42,698 bases of DNA from Paraburkholderia silviterrae (GCF_004353915.1 NZ_SMRP01000011.1:224608-267305); one strand, 5' to 3'. Shown: positions 24,257 to 32,420, counted from the first letter of the stretch. The notes: a model not told the origin generated them from the letters alone. Numbers and translations are program-made.

Positions 24257-25258
24257 TCACACCGCGCTCAGCAGGCTCTCCGCGAATCCCCATTCCGTCT
24301 CGACCCACTGACGCGCGCATTCGAAGCCCGCATCCGCTGCGATCGCGGGGATTTCGTCGGCGTGGTACTTGTGGCTGCTCTCGGTCCAGATGGTCTCGCC
24401 GGCCTCGAGCTCGACCGCGAGCCGCGCCGCGCCCACCCGCGCGCTGACATGGCGTCTCGCGCGCAGATGCATCTCGACGCTGCGCGCATCGGGATTGAAG
24501 CGCGCGACGTGCTCGAAGTCGCGCAGGTCGAAGTCGCCGTCGAGCTCGCGGTTGACGCGCGCGAGCAGGTTCAGATTGAATGCCGCGGTCGCGCCGATGG
24601 CGTCGTCGTAGGCGGCTATCAGCGTGGGCACGGGCTTCACGAGGTCGGTGCCGAGCAAGAGCGTGTCGCCCGGTCGCAGCATCGCGCGGATGTCGCGCAA
24701 AAAGCGCGTGGCCGCGAGGCGCGCGAAATTGCCGATGGTGCTGCCGAGAAAGAGCACGCAAAGGCGCTCGCCGTCCTTGCGCTGGCGGCTGACCTCGGCG
24801 AGCCCGGCCAGATAGTCGCGCTCATAGCCGACGATGGAGATGCGCTCGATGTCGGCCAGTTCGCGCCGGCACAGCTGCAAGGCGGTGCGCGAGATCTCGA
24901 TCGGGCAATACGAAGTGGGCGAGGTGGGGCGCTTGCGCGAGAGCGCTTCGAGAATGCGGCGCGTCTTGCGGCCACTGCCGCTGCCGAGTTCGGCGACGAC
25001 GACGTCGGCCGGCAGCGCCTCGACGATTTCGGCGGCGTAGCGCGTGAGCAGGCGTTCCTCGGCGCGCGTGACGCCGTATTCGGGCAGCACCGTGATCACC
25101 TCGAACAGCGCCGAGCCGACTTCGTCATACAGATACTTCGACGGCAGCTCTTTTTGCGGCGCGTGAGTGAGGCCCGCGCGGACTGCGGCGGCAAATTCGG
25201 CAGCAAAGCCGGAAGGGGCATTCGGCTGCAGCGTGGTGCGGGACGCAGATCGGGTCAT
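24257..25258 (-). CDS. egtD: L-histidine N-alpha-methyltransferase (EgtD family)
   Basis: A 333-residue SAM-dependent methyltransferase. PSKYLYDEVGSALFEVITVL leads into PEYGVTRAEERLL, the EgtD substrate region. The SAM motif is VVAELGSGSGRKTRRIL (about 87-103), and LFLGSTIGNF follows at the position of the known substrate Asn. Near the C-terminus is WTESSHKY, matching the region of the histidine-binding Glu. EgtD trimethylates histidine to hercynine, the first step to ergothioneine. Family members usually read PEYY; here the second Tyr is Gly. The start ATG at 25258 has a clear site (CAGGAGAGCGA). No EgtB gene lies next to it, which is unusual, so the pathway is either split or incomplete. 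Other substrates cannot be excluded. Confidence 0.9.
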   Translation of the reverse strand: MTRSASRTTLQPNAPSGFAAEFAAAVRAGLTHAPQKELPSKYLYDEVGSALFEVITVLPEYGVTRAEERLLTRYAAEIVEALPADVVVAELGSGSGRKTRRILEALSRKRPTSPTSYCPIEISRTALQLCRRELADIERISIVGYERDYLAGLAEVSRQRKDGERLCVLFLGSTIGNFARLAATRFLRDIRAMLRPGDTLLLGTDLVKPVPTLIAAYDDAIGATAAFNLNLLARVNRELDGDFDLRDFEHVARFNPDARSVEMHLRARRHVSARVGAARLAVELEAGETIWTESSHKYHADEIPAIAADAGFECARQWVETEWGFAESLLSAV

Positions 25259-25802
25259 TCGCTCTCCTGTCGGCCAGAGTTAGCGCTTTAGCTGTCGACC
25301 GGAGTTAGTGCTTTAGCACTTACTCCGGTCCCATGCAGAGCTCTTACTCTGGCCCCATGCTTCGCGGTCGGCCAGAGTTAGTGCAAAACGCCTCGCTCTC
25401 GCCTCATGCAACTGGGTTGCAGTGTGGTTGGACGGCAGGCCGCCGGTGCGCCGAATGCCTGCTTCGCGCGCGCCACGGCCATCGGGAGACTCCGCAGCAA
25501 GATTTACGTTCTAGTCCATCGCGGCAAGCAATTCACGGACTAAATCGCGGATCTCGCCGCGCCGGCTGTGCCAGCATCGCCCGTGCCCGCCGTACCAGCG
25601 GGGCGTGCGGCGCATTAAAATTCTGGCTGGCAGCGCCGCTTCGCGAGCCGCCTTTTATTCAATAACCGATTCAAATGACAACGTTCTTTCCAGCCCCTCC
25701 GGGACTTTTCATGAAGACCGCCACCACGCGGCTCGCCGCGCCGTTTGCCTTTCGCGCGCGCACTTGCGTCCCGGCTTGCTCCCACCCGCGCGGCGCCTCG
25801 AC
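25259..25802. other. 544-bp intergenic region with repeat cluster, no gene seen
   Basis: The first 125 bp hold the five-copy motif cluster described separately. The remainder (25390-25802) has no reading frame with a ribosome site or recognisable product. The promoters of egtD and of the permease gene should lie here. It may be the scar of a lost gene, but no homologous remnant was recognised. Confidence 0.5.
25271..25384. repeat. Five-copy direct/inverted repeat cluster upstream of egtD
   Basis: A motif of the form CGRCCRGAGTTAGYGC(TTTA) occurs forward at 25271-25290, 25296-25315 and 25369-25384. It occurs inverted at about 25319-25334 and 25343-25360, each followed by CCCATG. Copies two and three form a 15-bp stem with one mismatch (25297-25311 with 25316-25330) around the loop TTTA. 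No reading frame covers it. Confidence 0.85.
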
Positions 25803-26702
25803 ATGTCGGTGAATACCTACGAGCCCAAGCGCGGCATCACGCTTTCCGTGAGCGCGTCCACGCTGTTCGCGCTGATGTCGGCGTATACCCTGCTGCTCGC
25901 GCCGCTTGGCGGGCTCGACATCTTCGCCTGGCGCGTGATCTGGACCGCGCCAGGCGCGCTCGCGCTGGTACTCCTGCGCTCGCGCGCGCCGCAACTCGCG
26001 CAACTGGTGGCGCGCGCGTTCAAGGAGCCGCGCGTCGCGCTCATGCTGGTGGGCAGCGCCGCGCTGCTCGGCATGCAGCTCTGGGTGTTCCTCTGGGCGC
26101 CGCTGCACGGCCGCCTGCTGGAAGTGTCGCTCGGCTATTTCATGCTGCCGCTCGTCATGGTGCTGGTGGGGCGCTACTACTACCACGAGCGGCTCGAAGC
26201 GCTGCAATGGATTGCCGTGGCGTGCGCCGCCGTGGGCGTCGCGCACGAGTTGTGGGTGACGCACGCGTTTTCGTGGCCGACGCTGCTCGTCGCGCTCGGC
26301 TATCCGCCGTACTTCGTATTGCGCCGCAAGATTCACGCGGATTCGCTCGTGACCTTCTCGGTCGAAATGGCCCTGCTGCTGCCCGTGGCCGCCATCGAGG
26401 TGCACGCGGGCGGCTCGCTGAAGCTGCTCGGCGCGCATGCGCTGCTGGCCTGGGTGCTGCTGCCGGGGCTCGGCGTGCTGAGCACGGTGGCGCTCGCGTG
26501 CTATCTGAAGGCGAGCCGCCTGCTGCCGATGGCACTCTTCGGCATCCTCGGCTATGTCGAGCCGGTGCTGCTCGTGCTCGTCTCCGTCGTGCTGCTGCGC
26601 GAGCCTTTTGGGCTGCGCGAGCTGGGGACCTATGTGCCGATCTGGATTGCCGTCGCGTTGACGGCGTTTCATGGCGCGCGGCTCGTGAGGCTCGCGCGCT
26701 AG
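25803..26702 (+). CDS. rarD: EamA/RarD-type drug/metabolite transporter
   Basis: A 299-residue membrane protein with about ten hydrophobic helices in two EamA halves. The order GITLSVSASTLFALMSAYTL, LGGLDIFAWRVIW, SLGYFMLPLVMVLVGRYYYH and HERLEALQWIAVACAAVGVA matches RarD (DMT superfamily, chloramphenicol-sensitive type). The final helices include FGILGYVEPVLLVLVSVVLL. The substrate is unknown; RarD is named only from homology. The ATG at 25803 follows no clear ribosome site, but the sequence fits the family start. It is convergent with the Mpo1-like gene. Confidence 0.85.
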   Translation: MSVNTYEPKRGITLSVSASTLFALMSAYTLLLAPLGGLDIFAWRVIWTAPGALALVLLRSRAPQLAQLVARAFKEPRVALMLVGSAALLGMQLWVFLWAPLHGRLLEVSLGYFMLPLVMVLVGRYYYHERLEALQWIAVACAAVGVAHELWVTHAFSWPTLLVALGYPPYFVLRRKIHADSLVTFSVEMALLLPVAAIEVHAGGSLKLLGAHALLAWVLLPGLGVLSTVALACYLKASRLLPMALFGILGYVEPVLLVLVSVVLLREPFGLRELGTYVPIWIAVALTAFHGARLVRLAR

Positions 26703-26792
26703 GTGCGGGCCGCTCGCGCCACCCGGACCACGCGCAGGGACGGCTTCATGCTCCCTGAGCGGCCAGCGTGATGCGCGAGGACTCAGCGAGGC

Positions 26793-27347
26793 TCAGTGCC
26801 GGGCCGCATGCCCGCGTGAGGGATTGATGCGCGTCGGTCCGGCCTTGGCCTCGATGGCCGCGCGCAGGGCCGGGCGCCAGCCGAGGCCGAACAGCGCTTC
26901 GGCGAGCACGAAGAGCGGGCCGACGACGAGGCCGATCAGATCATCGGCAAAAGCGGGCTTGCGGTGCTCCCACGCAATGTGCCCGACGAACTGGAAGATC
27001 CACCCCACCACGAACAGCCCGATGCCGCCCGCGAGCCAGGCCGCCGTGCCTTGCTGCGCGAGCCACGCGCCGAACCCGAGGCAGGCCGCCGAGATGGCGG
27101 CCATCATGAGGCCGAGCGGCACGTCGAGCCTGAGGTAGTAGAGCGTCGTGGCGCCGAACAGCAACCAAGCGGGCGAGAGCGGCACGCCATGCAGCGGCCA
27201 CGCGGCGACCCCCACCCAGGCGGGCCGCGAAAGCAGCACGGCGAGCGCGAGCACGATCATCGGAATGCCGACGAAGTGCGTGGCGATATTGCGGGCATCG
27301 CGATGGTATTCGGCGTATTGGGTGAGCTGCTCGGTCAGGTTTCTCAT
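26793..27347 (-). CDS. Mpo1-like/DUF962 membrane protein
   Basis: A 184-residue protein with four or five membrane helices. The N-terminus MRNLTEQLTQYAEYHRDARN and the following IATHFVGIPMIVLALAVLL are diagnostic of the YGL010w/DUF962 family. The conserved late segment reads FQFVGHIAWEHRKPAFADDL with its His residues. The yeast member Mpo1 is an iron-dependent dioxygenase for 2-hydroxy fatty acids; bacterial members are uncharacterised. The conserved HxxD and HxxxH-type residues are present, so similar lipid alpha-oxidation is possible. The ATG at 27347 has the site GGGAGGCATCC. It is divergent from a Crp/Fnr gene. Confidence 0.85.
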   Translation of the reverse strand: MRNLTEQLTQYAEYHRDARNIATHFVGIPMIVLALAVLLSRPAWVGVAAWPLHGVPLSPAWLLFGATTLYYLRLDVPLGLMMAAISAACLGFGAWLAQQGTAAWLAGGIGLFVVGWIFQFVGHIAWEHRKPAFADDLIGLVVGPLFVLAEALFGLGWRPALRAAIEAKAGPTRINPSRGHAARH

Positions 27348-27526
27348 GGATGCCTCCCTGTCTCCAAAATGATTATGATCCCGGGACGCAGCGCCCAAGA
27401 CCTTCGGCTAGCCGACAATTGGTGTAGTCAGGGTGTAGTCGGCGCAATGGCGCGCTTGCCATCCGCTTGCAATCATTTTTCGCCGATGCGCGTATGGGTT
27501 CCGCCTGTGCCGCGCCCAAACCTTCG

Positions 27527-28300
27527 ATGACCTCACGTCCCGTCTCTGCTGCCTCCCCCGCCTCCGTCGACGCGCTCCCCGGCGCCGCCTCGCCCTCCGT
27601 GTCCGCGGTGACGGCACTGCTGGAGCGCAGCGCATGGTTCGCCGGTGCGCCCGAGGCGCTGCGCGCCAGCTTGCGCGCAGCGGGCCGCGTGCGCACCCTG
27701 TGCGCGGGCGAGCGCCTGTTCCTGCGCGGCGACCCCGCCGACGGCATCTATTGCGTGCTCGAAGGGGCGATGCGCGTGGGGGCCGCGAGCGCGGCCGGAC
27801 GCGAGGCGTTGCTGGCCGTGGTCGGGCCGGCGCAATGGTTTGGCGAGATTGCGCTATTCGATGCGGGCGTGCGCACGCACGATGCCTATGCCGAGCGCGA
27901 CGCCATGCTCTTTCACGTCCCGCGCGCGGCGCTGGCGGCGCTGCTGGACGCCACGCCTGCCTGGTGGCACGCGTTCGGTCTGCTGCTCGCACAAAAGCTG
28001 CGGCTTGCGTTCGACGCCATCGAGGAGAATGCGCTTCTGCCCGCGGCGCCACGCGTGGCGCGGCGTCTGCTGTTGCTGGCCACGGGCTATGGGCAGGCGG
28101 GCCGCGAGAGCGGCCACGATGTGGCGCACAAGATGGGCGTGGTGCGCGTGCCCCAGGAGGACCTGGCGCTCATGCTCGCGCTTTCGCGCCAGACGGTGAA
28201 CCAGATCCTGCGCCAGTTCGAACGGGACGGCCTCGTGGCGCTGCGCTACGGCGAAATCGAAATCGTCGATGCGGCGCGGCTCGAACAGCACGCGCAGTGA
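27527..28300 (+). CDS. Crp/Fnr-family transcriptional regulator
   Basis: A 257-residue regulator. The first 30 residues are Ala/Ser/Pro-rich and probably disordered. The cyclic-nucleotide-binding fold follows (LFLRGDPADGIYCVLEGAMR, then GPAQWFGEIALFDAG). A winged helix-turn-helix at about 195-250 carries VRVPQEDLALMLALSRQTVN and QILRQFERDGLVALRYGEIE. The cAMP pocket residues of E. coli CRP (GELGL...RSA) are not all kept; it reads GEIALFDAGVRTHD, so the ligand is uncertain. There is no N-terminal Cys cluster as in Fnr. The start is ambiguous: ATG at 27494 or 27527 are both in frame and neither has a strong ribosome site; the shorter is given. The upstream region has the repeated octamer GTGTAGTC. 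Confidence 0.87.
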   Translation: MTSRPVSAASPASVDALPGAASPSVSAVTALLERSAWFAGAPEALRASLRAAGRVRTLCAGERLFLRGDPADGIYCVLEGAMRVGAASAAGREALLAVVGPAQWFGEIALFDAGVRTHDAYAERDAMLFHVPRAALAALLDATPAWWHAFGLLLAQKLRLAFDAIEENALLPAAPRVARRLLLLATGYGQAGRESGHDVAHKMGVVRVPQEDLALMLALSRQTVNQILRQFERDGLVALRYGEIEIVDAARLEQHAQ

Positions 28301-28384
28301 AGCCACCCCGTGAGCCACGTGGCGTGCCGCGCAATGAGGCAGGGCCGGGCGGCAGTGCGCCCGCATCGTGCCGCGCCTCGATCG

Positions 28385-28425
28385 CATGTATCGATATTGA
28401 TCGATAGCATCAACATCGATACATG
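28385..28425. promoter_or_regulatory. AT-rich 17-bp dyad upstream of the HAD phosphatase gene
   Basis: CATGTATCGATATTGAT (28385-28401) is the inverted complement of 28409-28425 except for one mismatch, with a 7-nt centre. The 41 bp are far richer in A/T than the surroundings. It lies 84 bp after the Crp/Fnr gene and 175 bp before the HAD gene. No U tract follows, so an operator or promoter-linked hairpin fits better than a terminator. The rest of 28301-28599 shows no gene. Confidence 0.5.
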
Positions 28426-28599
28426 AAGCGTGGCTATGGGCGTGGGCGAGTCGCCGCGCCATTGCGGCAGTGCGCCGTTTGCGCCGACAATGACGCCGGC
28501 TTGCATCGGGCTTGCGCTGCCGGCCTTGCTCGAGTGCGCGCGTGCCGCGCTACCCCTAACCTCACGCCGCTGACCGTGGCGCTTTCCGTGTCCCGCCTC

Positions 28600-29244
28600 A
28601 TGAACGACCGCGTCGTAGCCGCCTTCGATTTCGACGGCACCATCACCACGTCCGATAGCTTCCGCGCCTTCATGCTCGATGCCGCCGGCAGCACCCGCTT
28701 CGCGCTCGCCGCGCTGCGCTGCCTGCCGTGGCTCGCCGGCATCGCGCCCGGCTGGGCCGACCGGGGCCGCACCAAGGCGCGCTTCCTGTACGCCGCGCTC
28801 GGCCCGGTGCGCCGCGAGGCGCTCGAAGCCGCCGCGCAGCGCTTCGTCGACACGCGCCTGCCCAGCTTGCTGCGCCCCGAGATGCTCGCGCGCATCCGCG
28901 AGCACCAGGCGCTCGGCCACGAGGTGGTGCTCGTGAGCGCATCGCCTTCGGTGTATCTGCGCAAGTGGGCACCGAGCGTGGGCATCGGCACGGTGCTCGC
29001 GAGCGAGCTGGAATGGCGCGATGGGGTCTACACTGGGCGGCTTGCGGGCCGCAATTGCTGGGGCCCGGAAAAGGTCGCCCGGCTGCGCGCATGGTGGGGC
29101 GAGCGCGCGCCCGCCACGCTCTACGCCTATGGCGACAGCCGCGGCGACCGCGAAATGGCCCAGCTCGCGAATCACGCGTGGATACGCGGCGAATCGGGGT
29201 TGCCGCCGCTCGCGGCCGCGGGCGGTTTTGGCGCGCCGGCCTAG
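28600..29244 (+). CDS. HAD-IB (SerB-like) phosphatase
   Basis: A 214-residue protein with all HAD motifs: VAAFDFDGTITTSDSF (nucleophile and acid Asp residues of motif I), VVLVSASPSVYL (motif II), and YAYGDSRGDREM (motif III/IV). The helical insert between motif I and II is typical of subfamily IB (phosphoserine phosphatase-like). The substrate is unknown; relatives act on phosphoserine, histidinol phosphate or lipid-linked phosphates. The ATG at 28600 directly precedes motif I. An in-frame extension upstream across the dyad is Arg/Cys-rich and not taken as coding. Confidence 0.88.
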   Translation: MNDRVVAAFDFDGTITTSDSFRAFMLDAAGSTRFALAALRCLPWLAGIAPGWADRGRTKARFLYAALGPVRREALEAAAQRFVDTRLPSLLRPEMLARIREHQALGHEVVLVSASPSVYLRKWAPSVGIGTVLASELEWRDGVYTGRLAGRNCWGPEKVARLRAWWGERAPATLYAYGDSRGDREMAQLANHAWIRGESGLPPLAAAGGFGAPA

Positions 29245-29352
29245 GCTCTCTTTCGTGTGAACGGGCCCGCAGACGCTGCGCGCCGCCGGCGAAACCGCTT
29301 ACCCGTCGATCCCGACGAGCAGCCGAGCGCAAGAAGACAAGGAGACAAGCTC

Positions 29353-30591
29353 ATGAACGGACAATGGACCGAGGTGAAGTCGCGCGACGGCAGCGAATTC
29401 CGCGCCTACACGGCGCTGCCGCCCGAAGGCAGCGGCCCGGGCCTCGTGCTGCTGCAGGAGATCTTCGGCGTGAACGCATCCATGCGCGCGCTGGCCGATC
29501 GTTACGCGGAAGAAGGCTACGTGGTGATGGTGCCGGACCTCTTCTGGCGCCTGGAGCCCGGCGTCGACCTGGGCTACGAGGGCGCCGACATGGCGAAGGC
29601 GCTCGACTTGCACGACCGCTTCGACGTCGACCTCGCGATGGACGACGTCGCACAGACGCTGGCCGCGCTGCGCGCGCATCCTTCACAGCGCGGCAAGGTG
29701 GGCGCGCTCGGGTACTGCCTGGGCGGCCGGCTCGCGTACCTGGCGGCGGCGCGCACCGATGTCGATTGCGCGATCGGCTATTACGCCGTGGGACTCGAAA
29801 ACTATTTGAACGAAGCCGATACGATCCGCTGCCCGCTCATGCTGCACTTCGGCGCGATTGACCGCTGGTGCGACGCCGCCACGCGCGAGCGCATCGAAGC
29901 GGCGCTGGCGGGCAAGCCGGGCGTCGAGCTTTACACGTATCCCGGCTGCGATCACGCGTTCGCCGCGCCCTCGCGGCCCCAATACGACAAACCGGCGGCG
30001 ATGATGGCGTACTCGCGCTCGCTCGCCATGCTGCGCCGCGTGCTCGGCCCCATCTACGACTTCAACGCGCTGTGGGAGGAGCACTGCTACCACGAATTCG
30101 TCACGCGCACGCCCGACGACGTCATGCCGACGATGGTCGCGCAGCCCTACGTCAACCACATCCCGACGATGACGGGCGGCGTGGGCCACGACGAGCTCAA
30201 GCGTTTCTACACGCACCACTTCGTGCATTCGAATCCCGCCGATACGCGCCTGATCCCGATCTCGCGCACGATCGGCTCGGACCGCGTGGTGGACGAGTTC
30301 ATCTTCTGCTGCACGCACGACCGCGAGATCGACTGGCTGCTGCCGGGCCTCGCCCCCACCGGCAAGTACTTCGAAGTGCCGATGCTGGCCGTGATCTGCT
30401 TTCGCGGCAGCAAGCTCTATAACGAGCACATCTATTGGGATCAAGCTTCGGTGCTCGCGCAGATCGGCGCCATCGATCCGACTGGCCTCCCCATCGCGGG
30501 CGCCGCGAGCGCGAAGAAGCTGCTCGACGAAACGCTGCCGTCCAACACGCTCATGCCCGCGTGGAAGACGAGCGAAGGCAAGCCGTTCTAG
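29353..30591 (+). CDS. Dienelactone hydrolase fused to an NTF2/SnoaL-like domain
   Basis: A 412-residue two-domain protein. Residues 1 to about 230 are a dienelactone hydrolase: LVLLQEIFGVNASMRALADR, the nucleophile elbow GYCLGGR (catalytic Cys), Asp in LHFGAIDRW and His in GCDHAFAAP. After a short linker (MLRRVLGPIYDFNALW), residues about 245-412 resemble a SnoaL/NTF2-like cone domain (HEFVTRTPDDVMPTMVAQPY, DELKRFYTHHFVHS, LYNEHIYWDQASVLAQIG). Dienelactone hydrolases open lactones in aromatic catabolism, though many homologues have other esters. No aromatic-degradation gene is nearby. The ATG at 29353 has the site ACAAGGAGACAAG. The substrate and the role of the second domain are unknown. 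Confidence 0.85.
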   Translation: MNGQWTEVKSRDGSEFRAYTALPPEGSGPGLVLLQEIFGVNASMRALADRYAEEGYVVMVPDLFWRLEPGVDLGYEGADMAKALDLHDRFDVDLAMDDVAQTLAALRAHPSQRGKVGALGYCLGGRLAYLAAARTDVDCAIGYYAVGLENYLNEADTIRCPLMLHFGAIDRWCDAATRERIEAALAGKPGVELYTYPGCDHAFAAPSRPQYDKPAAMMAYSRSLAMLRRVLGPIYDFNALWEEHCYHEFVTRTPDDVMPTMVAQPYVNHIPTMTGGVGHDELKRFYTHHFVHSNPADTRLIPISRTIGSDRVVDEFIFCCTHDREIDWLLPGLAPTGKYFEVPMLAVICFRGSKLYNEHIYWDQASVLAQIGAIDPTGLPIAGAASAKKLLDETLPSNTLMPAWKTSEGKPF

Positions 30592-30600
30592 CACGGCTTG

Positions 30601-30631
30601 GCGGGTCGCCGGCTGCAACGCGGTGACCCGC
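30601..30631. terminator. Possible hairpin between convergent genes
   Basis: A 10-bp stem (30601-30610 with 30622-30631, including one G-U-type pair) with an 11-nt loop sits in the 51-bp gap between the dienelactone hydrolase fusion and the leftward small gene. There is no U tract, so termination is uncertain. Confidence 0.3.
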
Positions 30632-30642
30632 TGGCGCGGCGA

Positions 30643-30903
30643 TCAGTTAAACGGATTGTCGACGACGCCGGGCTTCGCGTCCGGCTCTTCCTTGACCAGC
30701 GCGGGCAGGTGCGGATCGGCCTGCAGTTTCGCGACCACGCTGTCGAGCGCCGCCTTCAGCGCGAGCGCGGCGGCGAGGCCGCGCTTGTCGCGCGTGAGCG
30801 CGAGCGTGCCCGAGAGCGTTACGCGCGTGGTGCCGTTGGTGAGCGTGAGCGCGTCGCCTTGTACGTTCAGGACGTCGTCGTCGTTTGCGTATGCGTCGAA
30901 CAC
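30643..30903 (-). CDS. Small protein of unknown function
   Basis: An 86-residue soluble protein I do not recognise. The start GTG at 30901-30903 is chosen because AAGGAGGA lies eight bases upstream. A longer frame opening with GTG at 30939 (98 residues, MPRRITLKEELK) has no ribosome site. Visible features are an acidic N-terminus (FDAYANDDDVLNVQGDALTL), a beta-like segment with alternating Thr and hydrophobics (TNGTTRVTLSGTLALTRD), an amphipathic Ala/Leu helix and the acidic tail EEPDAKPGVVDNPFN. There is no signal peptide or membrane helix. It is convergent with the dienelactone hydrolase fusion. Confidence 0.6.
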   Translation of the reverse strand: MFDAYANDDDVLNVQGDALTLTNGTTRVTLSGTLALTRDKRGLAAALALKAALDSVVAKLQADPHLPALVKEEPDAKPGVVDNPFN

Positions 30904-31146
30904 CTTGAGTTCCTCCTTGAGCGTGATGCGCCGCGGCACGAGGCCGTGCCGCGCGGGCTCGCATTATAAGAAGCGGGCCGCCACGTCATCAATTGTCTTC
31001 CCAAAACCCGGCGCATTCCGAATCCGGCGCGCGTGAATGTGAAACCCGCGTTACGGGTGCCGTGCCGCACGCCGTTCACTTTGACGTGAATCAGAACCGG
31101 CACGCGAATCTGCTGCACTTCGCGGCAAACCCATGATCATGACGCA

Positions 31147-31166
31147 CCTGCGCCGCGCGGCGCAGG
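31147..31166. repeat. 20-bp palindrome upstream of the small-protein/NlpD-like operon
   Basis: CCTGCGCC (31147-31154) and GGCGCAGG (31159-31166) flank the self-complementary centre GCGC, making one perfect palindrome. It ends 31 bp before the ATG of the small gene at 31197, in its likely 5' leader. It could be an operator or a leader hairpin. Confidence 0.5.
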
Positions 31167-31196
31167 CATCCCAGCAGGTCGAACAAGGAGCGCGTC

Positions 31197-31406
31197 ATGG
31201 GAATTCTAGACAAGGGCGCCGGCATTGCCGTCGCCGTGGCCGCAGTCGAGGCACGCATGCAACTCAACCGCCAGGCGTCGCCGCTGGCCGGCGACAGGGT
31301 TGCCACGAACGGTTGCGGCGACCCGCGCGCTCGGGCGCAAGCCTCGCGCGCCGAAGCGAAGCCGCACGAGGCGGGCGCGACCCACGCGGCCGGCCAGCGA
31401 GTCTGA
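31197..31406 (+). CDS. Small protein of unknown function upstream of the NlpD-like gene
   Basis: A 69-residue protein. The start is well marked: ACAAGGAGCGCGTC precedes the ATG at 31197. The N-terminal 20 residues (MGILDKGAGIAVAVAAVEAR) are Ala/Val-rich but too short and weakly hydrophobic for a sure membrane helix. The rest is Arg/Ala-rich and looks disordered. The stop lies 2 bp before the ATG of the lipoprotein gene, so the two are cotranscribed and perhaps coupled. I do not recognise a family. Its ribosome site and tight spacing argue that it is translated, but it could be a leader peptide. Confidence 0.5.
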   Translation: MGILDKGAGIAVAVAAVEARMQLNRQASPLAGDRVATNGCGDPRARAQASRAEAKPHEAGATHAAGQRV

Positions 31407-31408
31407 CG

Positions 31409-32398
31409 ATGCGGACTCTGCGTTTACCGCTTGCGCAGCGCGCATGCGCACTGGCGATCGCCGCGGCGGCTGTCTCGATGCTGGGCGCCTGCACGGTCAC
31501 GCCGTGGCACTCGTCCGCGCAACGAGGCGAAGACGTGCCAGTTGCCGACGGTGGGGCCGCTGCGTCATCGACTACCCCAACCGAAACGCCGATCGAGACA
31601 CAGGCTCCGGTCGTCGTTGCCGAGGTGCCTGCGTCCAGCGCCAGCGCCGATTTTTATCGCGTCAAGGCCGGCGATACGCTCAACCGCATCGCCGCCTCCC
31701 ACAAGCAACGCGCCGCCGATATCGCCGCCTGGAACAAGCTGCCTGCCTCGGGCGCGGTGAAGGTGGGGCAACTGCTGCGCGTGGCCCCCCCGGCGAAAGA
31801 GCCGGCGAAGCTGCCTGCATCCGTGCCCGCAACGGCAGCGGCAACGGCAGCGGCGAAAGGCGTGGCGGCGACCGCTTCCTCTGCGGCCCCGGCAACGGCG
31901 CCCGCGGCGTCCGTCTCATCGGCGCCTGCTGCTGCGCCTTCTTCTACCGCGCGTTCTCCCTCAACGCCGTCCGCCACCGCGCCTTCGGCCTCGAACACGC
32001 CCGCGCCGGCCGCTGCTGCGCGCGCCAACGCCCGCCTCGCCTGGCCGGTGAGCGGTAGCGTCGTCACGCCGTTCGCGGCGGGCAAGTCGCGCAGCATCGT
32101 CATCGCGTGCGCGCCGGGCGCGCCCGTGAAGGCCGCCGCCGCAGGCCGCGTGATGTACGCGGGTAGCGGCATGAAGGGCTACGGCAAGCTCGTCATCGTC
32201 AAGCACGACGCGCACCTGATCACCGCCTATGGCCGCAACGGCAGGCTGCTCGTGAAGGAGGGCGAAACCGTGAAGCTGGGCCAGCAGATCGCCACGAGCG
32301 GCGCGGACGCCACGGGCGTGGGCGCGCTGCTCTTCGAAGTGCGCGAGAACGGCAAGCCCGTTGATCCAGTCGCGCAACTGCCGCGCAAGCAGCCGTAG
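31409..32398 (+). CDS. NlpD-like lipoprotein: LysM plus degenerate M23/LytM domain
   Basis: A 329-residue lipoprotein (lipobox LGAC, Cys28). A LysM peptidoglycan-binding domain (DFYRVKAGDTLNRIAASHKQ) lies at about 81-127. A long Ala/Pro/Ser/Thr linker follows (about 130-210). The C-terminal domain is of LytM/M23 type (GRVMYAGSGMKGYGKLVIVK, then QQIATSGADATGVGALLFEV). Active M23 peptidases carry HxxxD and HLHFE zinc ligands; here the last motif is GALLFE and the others are absent. The domain therefore should not cleave peptidoglycan and may activate amidases, as NlpD and EnvC do in E. coli. This is not the usual nlpD locus (no rpoS or pcm nearby). It is followed 22 bp later by the SYLF gene. 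Confidence 0.88.
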   Translation: MRTLRLPLAQRACALAIAAAAVSMLGACTVTPWHSSAQRGEDVPVADGGAAASSTTPTETPIETQAPVVVAEVPASSASADFYRVKAGDTLNRIAASHKQRAADIAAWNKLPASGAVKVGQLLRVAPPAKEPAKLPASVPATAAATAAAKGVAATASSAAPATAPAASVSSAPAAAPSSTARSPSTPSATAPSASNTPAPAAAARANARLAWPVSGSVVTPFAAGKSRSIVIACAPGAPVKAAAAGRVMYAGSGMKGYGKLVIVKHDAHLITAYGRNGRLLVKEGETVKLGQQIATSGADATGVGALLFEVRENGKPVDPVAQLPRKQP

Positions 32399-32420
32399 TT
32401 GAATGGGAGTGCGAAGCAAA

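Noticed and set aside
25271..25384. CRISPR array
   Set aside because: The repeats are degenerate, in both orientations and irregularly spaced, with no spacers of even length and no cas genes.
25333..25665. 110-codon frame downstream of the repeat cluster
   Set aside because: Crosses the repeats, has no ribosome site and looks non-coding (Arg/Ser/Cys-rich).
28423..28599. N-terminal extension of the HAD gene across the AT-rich dyad
   Set aside because: The extension is Arg/Cys-rich, ends just before motif I and has no ribosome site; the ATG at 28600 gives the normal family start.
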